DNA of 64,000 nt from a virus. The translations under genes were made by a program, and so were the position numbers. This document shows, in pieces, positions 16,983 through 26,033 of this stretch. How positions within the stretch are numbered: the stretch's first letter is position 1; every line of letters begins with the position of its first letter. The notes beneath the pieces were generated by a model. It saw only the letters and a program-made list of their open reading frames with translations, ran no database searches and was not told the origin of the DNA. Location: IMG/VR virus record IMGVR_UViG_3300042876_000282, positions 23,238-87,237 of that record. One strand, 5' to 3'.

Positions 16983-17203
16983 TGCGACCCGGTGGGTCGG
17001 TCTATCCCCCGGCGGTTCGAGCGGGTCTCGAACGTCGGGGGCTTCCTGTAGACGGCGACGTCGAGGAAGCGGTCGCGCGCTTGCGTGTGGAGATCGCGAG
17101 GTCGCGACGCGGAGAACGCACCGGGCGATTGTGTCTCGTGTGCTTCGAGGTCTCGGACATCGTCGTCGATAGTTCGTGTCCGTTCTGCGGTGCGGAGTTC
17201 TGA
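16979..17203 (+). CDS. Zinc-ribbon protein (74 residues)
   Basis: A small protein ending in a zinc ribbon made by CLVCFE and CPFCGAEF (residues about 52-74). The N-terminal half is a short amphipathic helix. It overlaps the previous gene by four bases (ATGATG start) and precedes the DNA polymerase by 9 bases. Such ribbons are common in this genome (also at 15741, 17213, 20595). Function unknown. Confidence 0.6.
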   Translation: MMRPGGSVYPPAVRAGLERRGLPVDGDVEEAVARLRVEIARSRRGERTGRLCLVCFEVSDIVVDSSCPFCGAEF

Positions 17204-17212
17204 GGGGGTCGC

Positions 17213-19750
17213 ATGGAGATCGTGAGCGGGTGGAGCGACGATCGTTTCGTCTACTTCGTCGAGCGCATCGGCGAAGACGTGAGGGTTCGTCGCACGCGCG
17301 CGAAGTGGTCGGCGTTCTTCGTCGGACTCGACGACGCAGATCGGAAGACGTTGCAGCGCTCGCGCGAAGTCGAGGGGCTCTCGGTCGAAGGGAAGTACAC
17401 TCGCGTCGACTTCGCATCGAAGTGGGCACGGCTCGAAGCGGTGCGCCGAATCGGTGAGGTGTTCCGAGGCGCGAGCATGGCTCGCGATGCCCCCGAACTC
17501 GCGATCCTCGAAGCGGACGTCGGCCCGCTGCGACGTGCTCTCACGGACCACGGTACGATCCAGGTCTCCGCGAACCCGCGCATGGGATGGTTCGATCTCG
17601 AAACCGATTCGCGAAAGAGCTTCAACGATGCACGCGACGGCAAGGCGCGGATCTTGTCGTGGGCGCTCGTCGACGATCGCGGTCGAGAGATCGTCGAGGT
17701 GCTCGACGAAGACACCGATGCAGCGGAGCGCGCGCTCGTCGGTCGGTTCTTCGATGCGGTTCGAGATCTGGACGTGCTTCTCGCGTGGAACGGCGACGGC
17801 TTCGACTTCCCGGTGTTGGAGAACCGATCGAACTTCCTCCGCGTGCGTCACGCGAACGGTCGACCCCCGATCTGGAATCGGTGGTGTTGGCTCGACGCGA
17901 TGCAGGTCTTCAAGAAGTACAATCAGGCGCACGACTCCGGCGAAGAGCGCGCATCGTTCAGCTTGAACGCGATCGCGAACCACGTTCTCGGGGAAGGCAA
18001 AGACGCGTTCGATGCGTCGAAGACGTGGGAGGCGTGGGTCGCCGGCGGCGAAGAGCGCGAACGACTCGTGCGATACAACCTCCGCGACACGACGCTTCTT
18101 CCGCGCATCGAAGCGAAGACCGGATTCGTCGCGCTGCACATGGCGGTCTGCCGTGTCACGCGATGCGTTCCGGATTCGGCGTCGCTCGGTGCAGCGCAAC
18201 AGGGCGACGGGTTCCTGCTACGACTCGGCGCGGAGCGCGGCTACCGCTTCGCGTCGAAGGTGTTCCGCGATGGTGCGGAGGGCTTCGAGAAGTTCGCGGG
18301 CGCGTACGTCATGGAACCGCGCAAGCTCGGCGTGATCGACGGCGTGCATGTCTGCGACTTCGCGGGGCTGTACCCATCGATCATGCGGTCGTGGAACATG
18401 TCACCCGACACGCTCGCGGGTAGGTTCGAGGCGAAGTCGGGCGCGGTGCAGACGTGCAAGCTACCGGACCGGGACGTGTACTTCCGGACCGACTTCCGCG
18501 GAGTGATCCCGCTCGCGCTCGATCAACTCGTGGCGCAGCGCGCGGAGTACACGAAGCGCGCGGATGCAGCGGAGCCGGGTTCGGAAGAATGGGATCGGTT
18601 CAAGCGGCTATCGAGCGCGTTCAAGATCGTGGCGAACTCGTTCTACGGGATCGTGGGCTCGCCGTTCACGCGGTTCTTCGATCGCACGATCGCGGAGGGC
18701 GTCACGCAGACCGGCGCGTGGTTGATCAAACACGTTGCTCGCACGAGCGAAGCCGCGGGGCTGGCGCCGTTCTACGGCGACACGGACTCGGTCTTCGTCG
18801 AGGGCGATCGCGAGGTGTTCGCGCGCGTGGTCGCGACGTTGAACGAGGGCTGGCCGGCAACGCTCGCAGACATGGGGTGCACCGAGTCGCGGATCAAGCT
18901 CGAATACGAGAAGTCGTTTCGACGGCTCGTCATGGTGAGCGCGAAGCGCTACGCGGGGAAGTTCGCGATCTACAAGGGGAAGAACGCGCCCGACGACATG
19001 AAGCCCGAGGTCAAGGGCTTGGAGTACAAGCGCGGCGATGCGATCCGACTCGCGCGCGAAATGCAGGCGGAGGCGATCGCGATGCTCCTACGCCCGGAGA
19101 TCCCCGACGTCGAAGAGTTTCGAGCGTTCGTCGACGCGTGGCGCTCGCGCGTGCTCGTCGGCGATCTCTCGCGTGAAGACCTCGTGCTCTCGCAGTCGGT
19201 GAAGGGGCTCGACGAATACGCGGACCGATTCACGACCGCGGAGTGCGGCGCGAAGATCGGGAAGGGGAAGAGCGCGACGAAGTGCGGGTACGTCTTCCGC
19301 GAAGGGACCACGCGCACGAAGCGCGCAGAGACCGAGTGCCCACAATGCGGGACGCCGCGCAAGGTCTCGACGCTCCCCGCGCACGTTCGGGTCGCGAAGA
19401 TTCTCGCGGCGCGTGGCGAGGCGATCGTCGAAGGCTCGCGGGTCTCGTACTTCGTCGTGACCCCCGGTCCCGAGGATGACGCCGGCGGGAACTTGCTCGC
19501 GCTCCCCGCGGATGATCCAGGCGCGTTCGAGCGCGTCGACCGCGGCTACTACTGGGATTCTCGCGTCTACCCCCCGACGCGTCGATTGCTCGACATCGTC
19601 TATCCAGGGCGCGATTGGGAAGCGCTGGCGGTGCCGAAGCCGCCGAAGCCGCCGAAGGTCGAACCCTCGCCCGATGCACCGAGGAAGGCGACGCGGAAAC
19701 GGAAGACGACCGCCGATGTTCTTCCGCTCTTCGGTGACGACGTCGGATGA
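17213..19750 (+). CDS. Family B DNA polymerase with proofreading exonuclease
   Basis: An 845-residue replicative polymerase. Exonuclease motifs: FDLET (ExoI, near residue 126), NGDGFDFP (ExoII) and YNLRDTTLL (ExoIII). Polymerase motifs: DFAGLYPSIM (A), KIVANSFYG (B), YGDTDSVF (C) and LEYKRGD (KxY-like). A four-cysteine ribbon (ECGAKIG, KCGYVF, ECPQCG) is inserted in the thumb region near residues 678-720, which most phage PolB enzymes lack. The start follows GAGGGGGTCGC. Together with the DnaB-like helicase and primase it forms the replisome. Confidence 0.92.
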   Translation: MEIVSGWSDDRFVYFVERIGEDVRVRRTRAKWSAFFVGLDDADRKTLQRSREVEGLSVEGKYTRVDFASKWARLEAVRRIGEVFRGASMARDAPELAILEADVGPLRRALTDHGTIQVSANPRMGWFDLETDSRKSFNDARDGKARILSWALVDDRGREIVEVLDEDTDAAERALVGRFFDAVRDLDVLLAWNGDGFDFPVLENRSNFLRVRHANGRPPIWNRWCWLDAMQVFKKYNQAHDSGEERASFSLNAIANHVLGEGKDAFDASKTWEAWVAGGEERERLVRYNLRDTTLLPRIEAKTGFVALHMAVCRVTRCVPDSASLGAAQQGDGFLLRLGAERGYRFASKVFRDGAEGFEKFAGAYVMEPRKLGVIDGVHVCDFAGLYPSIMRSWNMSPDTLAGRFEAKSGAVQTCKLPDRDVYFRTDFRGVIPLALDQLVAQRAEYTKRADAAEPGSEEWDRFKRLSSAFKIVANSFYGIVGSPFTRFFDRTIAEGVTQTGAWLIKHVARTSEAAGLAPFYGDTDSVFVEGDREVFARVVATLNEGWPATLADMGCTESRIKLEYEKSFRRLVMVSAKRYAGKFAIYKGKNAPDDMKPEVKGLEYKRGDAIRLAREMQAEAIAMLLRPEIPDVEEFRAFVDAWRSRVLVGDLSREDLVLSQSVKGLDEYADRFTTAECGAKIGKGKSATKCGYVFREGTTRTKRAETECPQCGTPRKVSTLPAHVRVAKILAARGEAIVEGSRVSYFVVTPGPEDDAGGNLLALPADDPGAFERVDRGYYWDSRVYPPTRRLLDIVYPGRDWEALAVPKPPKPPKVEPSPDAPRKATRKRKTTADVLPLFGDDVG

Positions 19751-19767
19751 TGGGGACGAGGTGAACG

Positions 19768-20514
19768 ATGGGTAGCGCGCACGATCACGACGAACACGAT
19801 CCCGACTACGAAGCCGAACGCGGCTACGAAGAGGGGCACGACGCGACTCCGCGCCGGCGACGGCGGAAGGTCTCGTCGGCGGAAGCCGCGGCAGCGGCGG
19901 CGGCGATCATCCCGGATGGTCCGCGACCGCCGGTCGAGACTCGCGCGGCGACGTCCAGCGGGGCCGAGAAGGGCGGCGACGACGTCGAGACGGGCGAGGG
20001 TAGCGGCTCGCCGGTCGCGGGCGCTGGCGAAGCCGTGGGCGGCGCGTGGGGGCGCATCGTCGAGACCGTCTACGCGCTCAACCCCGAGGACACCTACGCG
20101 CGGCTCGTGTCGGACCTCCGACTCGGGACCGACGCGACGAGCTACGGCGCGGTGCTCCCCGCGCTCGACCGCGCGGAGCGGAACTACTTCGACGCGGTGC
20201 GGCTCGCTCGTATGGCGAAGCTCGAAGACGAAGAGGTCACGCGCGCTGCGAACTCCGAACTCGAAATTCTTCGCACGACCGCGCGCGCAGAACTCGACGC
20301 GGAGAAGGCGAGCGGCAAGCGCTCGAAGGCTCCGACGATCCAGGACGTCGAAGACCGGATCCTCGCCAACTGGCCCGACCGAAGCTCGCGGCTCGCGCGC
20401 AAGCGCGCGGCGATGCACGGCGCGCTGCGGTCGGTCGAGGGGCTCGTCGACGCGTGGCGCTCGCGGTGCTCGACGCTGCGAGTGATCGCGGAGAAAGTTT
20501 CGCCGAACCGCTGA
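19768..20514 (+). CDS. Helical protein, possible recombination mediator
   Basis: A 248-residue protein. The first 95 residues are low complexity (His/Asp, then Arg, Ala and Gly-rich). The rest is a long helical region with regularly spaced hydrophobics, ending in a segment like the helical mediator proteins (UvsY type) that load RecA-like recombinases. The gene lies directly before the SSB-like and RecA-like genes, as such mediators often do. The similarity is architectural only. Confidence 0.5.
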   Translation: MGSAHDHDEHDPDYEAERGYEEGHDATPRRRRRKVSSAEAAAAAAAIIPDGPRPPVETRAATSSGAEKGGDDVETGEGSGSPVAGAGEAVGGAWGRIVETVYALNPEDTYARLVSDLRLGTDATSYGAVLPALDRAERNYFDAVRLARMAKLEDEEVTRAANSELEILRTTARAELDAEKASGKRSKAPTIQDVEDRILANWPDRSSRLARKRAAMHGALRSVEGLVDAWRSRCSTLRVIAEKVSPNR

Positions 20515-20594
20515 GTTCGGCGGATGATAGAGACGACGACCGGCAAAGCCGAACCGAACGACGACACGAAGACGAACACGAACGAGGTAGGTAT

Positions 20595-21968
20595 ATGGGT
20601 TTGCTCGATGGGTTCCTGAGTGACACGGGCCGCGGTGGTTCCGCATGGCTCTCGAAGTGGAAGGACGCGGGGAAGATCGTGGTCTGGCTCCACACGAAGA
20701 CGAGCCCGGTGAAGGTCTACGCGCATTCATTCATCATCGAAGACGAGATCAAGGACGACGAGAGCGGGCGGAAGAAGAAGATCCTCCGCTTCCCGAAGTT
20801 CGTCGGTCCCGACTCCGCGGAGGTCTACGATAAGCAGTTCTTCCGGAACCGCGACCACGGCGGACCGGAGCGCGCGCCGGATCGGGATCCGTTCCTGATC
20901 CTCCGCGAGTGGCTCCGCGTGAAGTGCGAAGCCGGCGACCTCGCGCACGACGACGCGGTCTTCGAGTGGACCGATCACAAGAACTCGGCGATCATCAAGT
21001 GGACCGCCGGCGAACTCTCGGGGCTCGTGAAGACGGGGAAGCGCAACTTCAACCACACGCTCGCGGCGAAGTGCGAGTACATCCTCGCGGTGGTCGACGA
21101 CGCGCATCCGGACAAGGGCGCGCAGATCGCGCGCGAGTCGAAGCTCCTCGGGGACAAGCTCCGCGAAGAGATCAAGAATCAGATCGAGAGCGACGGCGAC
21201 GACGGCAATCCGGAGACGAACCCGTACGCGTTCAAGTGGACGTTCGACGGTGGCGCCGCGGTCGCGAACATGTATGGGGTGTCGCGCTTCAACCGCGCGA
21301 AGCTCACTCCCGAGATCCGCGACGCGCTCGAATCCGATCCGCCGGACATCGCGAAGTACGCGGAGGTTCACCCCGACGACATGACGAAGATCCGTGCGGC
21401 GTTCGAGGCGGCAGCGCAGATCGATCTCCCGCTCGATCAGATCTTCTCGGAGGATCCCGCGGTGCGTCGCGCGATCATGCGCGGTGACGTCGTGAAGAGC
21501 GGCGGGACCGCGGGGCGCCGTGCCCCCGAGCGTGAGCGCGCGAAGTCGCACGACGACGAGCCCGCACCGGCAGCGCGTACGCGCAAGGTCGAGCGCGCGA
21601 CCGAGACCGACGACGAGCCCGAGCCCGCGCCGGCGACGCGTACGCGGAAGCGGAAGGAAGAGCCGAAGCCCGAGCCGAAGCGCATCCCGTGCGACGAGTG
21701 CGGGCACATGATGCTCCCGACGGAGTCGAAGTGTCCGAAGTGCGGAGCCGAGTACGAGGTCGACGGCGACGCCGCTCCGACTCCCGAGCCGGCGAAGCCC
21801 GCGGCGAAGCCGACGACGAAGGCAGCGGCGAAGCCCGCGGACGACGACGACGAGCCCGCGGCGAAGTCGTGCTGGTCGTGCGGCTCGACGAAGATCAAGA
21901 AGAACGCGGACGGTGACGAGGTGTGCGCCAACTGCGGCGTGGACATCGGCGACGATATCCCGTTCTGA
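20595..21968 (+). CDS. SSB-like protein with two zinc ribbons and DDIPF tail
   Basis: A 457-residue protein. The N-terminal 260 residues resemble phage single-strand binding proteins of the T4 gp32 kind in layout (basic start, aromatic-rich core). Two zinc ribbons follow (CDECGHMM with CPKCGAEY, and CWSCGS with CANCG), separated by Pro/Lys/Asp-rich linkers. The protein ends in GDDIPF, which matches the tip of bacterial SSB that recruits partner proteins. GAGGTAGGT precedes the ATG. It sits between PolB and the RecA-like gene. Confidence 0.7.
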   Translation: MGLLDGFLSDTGRGGSAWLSKWKDAGKIVVWLHTKTSPVKVYAHSFIIEDEIKDDESGRKKKILRFPKFVGPDSAEVYDKQFFRNRDHGGPERAPDRDPFLILREWLRVKCEAGDLAHDDAVFEWTDHKNSAIIKWTAGELSGLVKTGKRNFNHTLAAKCEYILAVVDDAHPDKGAQIARESKLLGDKLREEIKNQIESDGDDGNPETNPYAFKWTFDGGAAVANMYGVSRFNRAKLTPEIRDALESDPPDIAKYAEVHPDDMTKIRAAFEAAAQIDLPLDQIFSEDPAVRRAIMRGDVVKSGGTAGRRAPERERAKSHDDEPAPAARTRKVERATETDDEPEPAPATRTRKRKEEPKPEPKRIPCDECGHMMLPTESKCPKCGAEYEVDGDAAPTPEPAKPAAKPTTKAAAKPADDDDEPAAKSCWSCGSTKIKKNADGDEVCANCGVDIGDDIPF

Positions 21969-21987
21969 ACGCAGCGCGGAAGCGCTC

Positions 21988-22036
21988 GACCGACCTCGAA
22001 CGGTTCACGCGGGTTCGATTCCCGCACGAGGTTCCG
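21988..22036 (+). ncRNA. tRNA-like leader RNA element, copy 1
   Basis: A hairpin GACCG-ACCTCGAA-CGGTT (21988-22005) is followed by a T-arm-like hairpin GCGGG-TTCGATT-CCCGC (22009-22025). The loop of the first hairpin (ACCTCG) is complementary to CGAGGT at 22027, just after the T-arm. TCCG follows. No full acceptor stem or cloverleaf can be built, so this is not an ordinary tRNA. It lies 25-30 bases upstream of the RecA-like start. Confidence 0.55.
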
Positions 22037-22060
22037 CACGTCCTAAACACGGAGATCACG

Positions 22061-23194
22061 ATGGCGAAGACGCGAACGAAGACGACGAAGACGAAGCCCG
22101 AGAAGGGCGAGGGGCTCGACCTCGCGAAGCTCCCCGCGCCGGTCGAGAAGCCGCGCGGGATCGGCGCGTTGCCGAAGGGCTGGCAGACTGCCGACGACGT
22201 TCTCGATCGTGTGCGCGCGGTGCCGACTCGGTTCGCCGACTTCAATCGCGGATCGCGAGTCGGCGGTCTCCCGGTGCGTCGGATTCATACCGTGCACGGG
22301 CCGACGCACGGAGGGAAGACGGCGTTCGTCGGTGGGCTCGTCGAGTCGTTCGTGTCGCAGGGGCATGTCGGCGCGTACGTCGACGCGGAGCACGCGACAC
22401 CGAACGAGTTCTTCGAGGAACTTTTCCGGAAGCCGCTCCGCGACGTGCCGAACTTCCTCGCGGACCGACCGAAGAGCTACGAGGAAACGATCGACAAGGT
22501 CGACACGTTCCTGCGATGGGTCGCGGACGAAAAGAAGAGCGCTCCCGACCTCGCGTCGATTCTCGTCGTCGACTCGATCAACAAGCTCGTGCCGGAGCGC
22601 GAACTCGAAAAGCTCCGGAAGGAAGGCGCGGACGCGATCGACAAGGGATGGGGTCGCTATCGCGCTGCGATGAATCAGGCGTGGCTCGACCACCTCACGC
22701 CGATGCTCGCGGCCGCGGATTGCGCGCTCGTCGTGATCGCGCAGGAACGCGACGAGCAAGAGCAGGGCTTCGGCTATCAGGAAGAGTTCAAGGTCAAGGG
22801 CGGCGCGGCGTTGCTCTTCGACGCGTCGATGGTCATGCGCGTGAGCAAGGGCACGGCGATCAAAGAAGGCGAAGGAAAGGACGCGAAGATCTACGGATTC
22901 CGGCATCGGGTTCGGATCTGGAAGTCGAAGGTCGCGCACATGGACGGGCGCTATACCGACATCGCTTTCCACCTCTCGAACGGCTCGCTCACGCCGGCAG
23001 GCTTCGACGTCGCTCGCGACTTGCTCCACGTCGGGCGCGTGGTCGGAGTGATCGAAGCCGCGGGTTCTTGGCTCTCGTTCGCGAAGCGACGCTGGCAGGG
23101 TGAGCAGCGCGCGATCCTCGCGATCGCCGAAGACGAGTCGATCCAGGTCGCGCTCCGTTCCGCGATCGACAACGTGATCCGGAAGGTGACGTGA
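22061..23194 (+). CDS. RecA/UvsX-like recombinase
   Basis: A 377-residue RecA-fold ATPase. HGPTHGGKTAF near residue 80 is Walker A, VGAYVDAEH supplies the conserved glutamate region, and SILVVDSINKLV is Walker B. The L2-type region and a QEQGFGYQEEFKVKGG stretch follow. The layout fits phage UvsX/RecA proteins that pair single strands with duplexes during recombination-dependent replication. The start at 22061 follows GGAGATCACG. Neighbours are SSB-like and SbcCD-like genes. Confidence 0.85.
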   Translation: MAKTRTKTTKTKPEKGEGLDLAKLPAPVEKPRGIGALPKGWQTADDVLDRVRAVPTRFADFNRGSRVGGLPVRRIHTVHGPTHGGKTAFVGGLVESFVSQGHVGAYVDAEHATPNEFFEELFRKPLRDVPNFLADRPKSYEETIDKVDTFLRWVADEKKSAPDLASILVVDSINKLVPERELEKLRKEGADAIDKGWGRYRAAMNQAWLDHLTPMLAAADCALVVIAQERDEQEQGFGYQEEFKVKGGAALLFDASMVMRVSKGTAIKEGEGKDAKIYGFRHRVRIWKSKVAHMDGRYTDIAFHLSNGSLTPAGFDVARDLLHVGRVVGVIEAAGSWLSFAKRRWQGEQRAILAIAEDESIQVALRSAIDNVIRKVT

Positions 23195-23448
23195 TGGCGA
23201 AGGGTGCAGGCAAGCGACCGAGTGCACGTCGGCGCGATCGTGCGGACGAGGAACTCGAACGGCTCCGCGCGATCGACCGCTCGGGGTACGCGGAGATCGT
23301 GATCGTCACGGATCTCGACGACGACGAGCCGACGGCGCTGATCGTCAACGGTGTTCCGCACGTCGAGGTCGAAGGGCGCGACGTGGTCGCGGTGCTCCGC
23401 AAGTTCGCCGATCTTCTCGAAGCGTCACGCTCGGAGGTCGTGTCGTGA
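23194..23448 (+). CDS. Unknown 84-residue protein
   Basis: A basic N-terminal 30 residues precede a compact beta-alpha domain (IVIVTDLDDDEPTALIVNG and a closing helix). It overlaps the recombinase stop and the HNH start by short overlaps. No family recognised. Confidence 0.55.
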   Translation: MAKGAGKRPSARRRDRADEELERLRAIDRSGYAEIVIVTDLDDDEPTALIVNGVPHVEVEGRDVVAVLRKFADLLEASRSEVVS

Positions 23449-23891
23449 ACGACACCGCTCGATTCCACACGAAGACGCGGCTCGTTCAGTCGGGTTGCAT
23501 CGAATGGACCGGCGCGACGCGCAACGGCTACGGGCATTTCGCGATGCCCGGTGGTCCGGTGTACGCGCATCGGTACGCGTTCGAGACCGTGCACGGTCCG
23601 ATCCCGAAGGGGTTCGATATCTGCCACAAGTGCGACAATCGACGATGCGTCAACGTCGAGCACCTCTTCCTCGGTACGCGTGCCGATAACATGGCCGACG
23701 CCAAGCGGAAGGGTCGCACGACGGCGGGCGAGAAGCATGGTCGCGCGAAGATCTGCGATGCGGTGGTTCGGGAGATCCGTTCGCTACGAAAGCAGGGCCA
23801 GACGTTTCAAGGCATCGCGGATCGATTCTCGGTTAGCACGGCGACGGTATCGAACATCCTCACGGGGAAAAGCTGGGGGCACGTACGATGA
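23445..23891 (+). CDS. HNH endonuclease (HNH_3) with C-terminal HTH
   Basis: A 148-residue protein. Residues 17-95 form an HNH_3-type nuclease: CIEWTGATRNGYGHF, YAHRYAFE and CHKCDNRRCVNVEHLFLG, which carry the catalytic histidines and metal ligands. The C-terminus has a helix-turn-helix (FQGIADRFSVSTATVSNIL). Such free-standing enzymes are usually homing endonucleases that insert between phage genes. It overlaps both neighbours by four bases and splits the RecA-like and SbcD-like genes. Confidence 0.85.
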   Translation: MNDTARFHTKTRLVQSGCIEWTGATRNGYGHFAMPGGPVYAHRYAFETVHGPIPKGFDICHKCDNRRCVNVEHLFLGTRADNMADAKRKGRTTAGEKHGRAKICDAVVREIRSLRKQGQTFQGIADRFSVSTATVSNILTGKSWGHVR

Positions 23892-24646
23892 AAGCTCTTT
23901 TGTCGAGCGACTGGCACATCGACGCGTCGACTGCCGGCGTCGAACGCTTCGATGAACTCGCGGCGTACGTCGACACGATCGCGACCGCTGCGACCGCGGA
24001 GGGCGTCGACGTCGTGTGCTTCGGTGGCGACGCGTTCGATCCGGGCTCGCTCCACGAATCGAAGTGGTCGGCATTCATGGTGCGCGCCGCTGCGAAGCTC
24101 GCGAGCGCTGCGAAGTACGGCGCGGTCCTGATCCCTGGGAACCATGACGTGCTCGACGTCTCCGAACCGTGCTCGGTTCTCTCCCCGCTCGCGGCAGCGG
24201 TCGAGAGCTTCGACGTCAACGGCGTCGTGCTCGCGGAGCTTCCGCGATGGATCGAGATCCACGGCAGCGACGGCGGCGTGCTCGCGCTCCCGTACGTGTC
24301 GCGCGCGGTCGAGCGGACCGAGGTCTACCGCTCGACGCTGGCGAAGGCGATGGGCGAAGCGCGCGAAGCGCGCGAGCGTGGCGCGAAGGTGCTCGCGCTC
24401 GGGCACTACACGATCCCCGGAATCGATCCCGGTAGCGAGGGCGAGATGGTTCGCGGTCGCGATCTTCTCTTCCCGTCGGCGATGCTCCGCGAAGTGCGAC
24501 CGACGTTGATCACGAACGGGCACTACCACGCGCAGCAGACGCACACCGTCGACGGGCTCCGCGTCGAGATCATCGGCGCGCCGGTGCGCTTCACGTTCGG
24601 CGAACGCGACGACGGTCCGCGCGGCTTCCTACTGGCGGAGGTGTGA
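23888..24646 (+). CDS. SbcD/Mre11-like nuclease subunit (T4 gp47-like)
   Basis: A 252-residue calcineurin-type metallophosphoesterase. Metal-binding motifs are in order: SDWHID, GGDAFD, GNHD, GHYTIP and NGHYHAQQ. It matches the nuclease half of SbcCD/Mre11-Rad50, and T4 gp47 is the phage version. The ATPase partner is at 26111. The complex would resect double-strand ends for the RecA-like protein. Confidence 0.85.
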   Translation: MKALLSSDWHIDASTAGVERFDELAAYVDTIATAATAEGVDVVCFGGDAFDPGSLHESKWSAFMVRAAAKLASAAKYGAVLIPGNHDVLDVSEPCSVLSPLAAAVESFDVNGVVLAELPRWIEIHGSDGGVLALPYVSRAVERTEVYRSTLAKAMGEAREARERGAKVLALGHYTIPGIDPGSEGEMVRGRDLLFPSAMLREVRPTLITNGHYHAQQTHTVDGLRVEIIGAPVRFTFGERDDGPRGFLLAEV

Positions 24647-24648
24647 TC

Positions 24649-24879
24649 GTGGGCAAACGACAAGACATGTTCGAGGTCTTCCGCGCGTTGTGGGAACTCG
24701 CGATCGCGGTTCTCAACCTCGGCATCCACGGGTTCGTGATCTGGAATCTCTTCGCGATCGTGACGTCGGAGCGTGGAAGCGTGGACGAGCACAACGCGAT
24801 CCGCGGCGCGGTGTCGTGGATCCTCGTGCTCTCAATCTCGACGTACGCTCGCGTCGCGAAAATGGAGAGCAAGCGATGA
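24649..24879 (+). CDS. Small membrane protein (76 residues)
   Basis: One or two hydrophobic segments (residues about 12-38 and 52-68) in a short protein inside the recombination operon. The GTG at 24649 is preferred because GGCGGAGG lies 8 bases before it; an in-frame GTG at 24643 is possible. Function unknown. Confidence 0.55.
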   Translation: MGKRQDMFEVFRALWELAIAVLNLGIHGFVIWNLFAIVTSERGSVDEHNAIRGAVSWILVLSISTYARVAKMESKR

Positions 24880-25625
24880 AGACCCGCACGCGAAAGCCGA
24901 AGGCGGCTCCGCTCTTCGATCGTCCGGACGAGACCGAGCCGTTCGAGTCGTTCCCGCTCATGGGTACGCATTGTGGCGCGTGCGGCGAACCGCAACGTAT
25001 GACGCCGGGCGGTGCGTCGTGCGCGAACGGACACGGCGGTGCGGCAGCGCTCGAAGACACTCGGGCACCGATGCCGGGCTCGACGCCGGCGACACGAACG
25101 CACGTCGACTCCGTCGCGGTGATCGCGTCGGCGTACGCGGAAGCGTCGAAGGTGTTCGGGTTCGCGGTGTCTCCGACGAAGACACGCGCCTACCACGATC
25201 CCGAGACACCGAACGCGAAGAGGCCGGCGACCGCGGCTCACTTCGAGGGCGTTCGGCTCTTCGAGGTTCCGACGACGCCGCTCGTGCAGATCGACCGCTG
25301 GCCGATGCCGGCCGGGCTCGACGTACGCGGCGCGCTCGTGAAGCTCTCTCCGGTGATCAAGTCGAGCGAGCGCGCGGGCTTCGATGCTGCGAGCGCGAAG
25401 CGCGAACTTCTCGCCGCTGGCGCGCTCGCGGTCTCACTCGCGCCGAAGGTCGTTCCCGATGGCATCGTGACGTCGCGGCGCGATGCTGCGATCCGACGTG
25501 CGGCGGCTCCGCACGATGCGATCTCCGCGTGGTTCGAGACCGCCGCGGGGCTCGACGCAGGGCAACGGGCAGCGGCAACGGATGCCGCGCTCGCGATCTA
25601 CGACTCCGCGCTCGCGGCGAAGTAG
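24876..25625 (+). CDS. Unknown protein with N-terminal zinc-ribbon-like cysteines
   Basis: A 249-residue protein. CGACGE and a later CANGH suggest a metal site near residues 33-52. A linker with a 19-bp palindrome follows, then a helical domain of about 150 residues rich in alanine. ATG overlaps the previous stop. Its place between the two SbcCD genes suggests a role in recombination, but nothing else supports that. Confidence 0.55.
   Translation: MKTRTRKPKAAPLFDRPDETEPFESFPLMGTHCGACGEPQRMTPGGASCANGHGGAAALEDTRAPMPGSTPATRTHVDSVAVIASAYAEASKVFGFAVSPTKTRAYHDPETPNAKRPATAAHFEGVRLFEVPTTPLVQIDRWPMPAGLDVRGALVKLSPVIKSSERAGFDAASAKRELLAAGALAVSLAPKVVPDGIVTSRRDAAIRRAAAPHDAISAWFETAAGLDAGQRAAATDAALAIYDSALAAK
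25167..25185. repeat. 19-bp palindrome, copy 3
   Basis: GTGTCTCCGACGAAGACAC inside the linker of the 24876 gene, encoding VSPTKT. Confidence 0.85.
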
Positions 25626-25651
25626 GCGAACAAAGCAGGGAAGGTGTAGAC

Positions 25652-26032
25652 ATGGCAAAGAAGATGGACCCCAACGTCAAGATCACGAACGCGATTTCGG
25701 ATGCGCTCTTCGCGGTGGTGCGTGCGAGCAACTCCGATCCCGCCGGGCTCGTGATCTCGAAGGGCGGTCGCTCCGCTCTTCAACGGATCAAGTCGCTCGC
25801 GGACGCGATCACCGTTCCGACCGACGCCGACGTCGAGCGGATCGCGCACGAGCGCAAGCTCGCGCTCGCCGCGTTCGCGCTCAAGGCGAAGGCGAAGGCC
25901 GACCGCGAGAAGGCGAAGGCCAAGCGCGCGAAGAACACCGCGGCCGCTGCGAAGCGCTCCGGCAAGCGCGGCAAGGCGAAGGCCGCGAAGCGCTCGAAGG
26001 CGAAGACCTCCGACGCGAACGCGACTCACTGA
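25652..26032 (+). CDS. Protein with histone H1-like lysine/alanine tail
   Basis: A 126-residue protein with a structured N-terminal half and a C-terminal tail of Ala/Lys repeats (AKAKADREKAKAKRAK and similar), like bacterial or viral H1-like proteins that bind DNA non-specifically. Start follows CAGGGAAGGTG. A tRNA-like leader element for the next gene begins right after its stop. Confidence 0.6.
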   Translation: MAKKMDPNVKITNAISDALFAVVRASNSDPAGLVISKGGRSALQRIKSLADAITVPTDADVERIAHERKLALAAFALKAKAKADREKAKAKRAKNTAAAAKRSGKRGKAKAAKRSKAKTSDANATH

Positions 26033-26033
26033 A

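Noticed and set aside
21964-22036. A complete tRNA gene
   Set aside because: A T-arm and possible anticodon-like arm exist, but no seven-base acceptor stem can pair and the loop that resembles an anticodon has eight bases. Reported as an RNA element instead.
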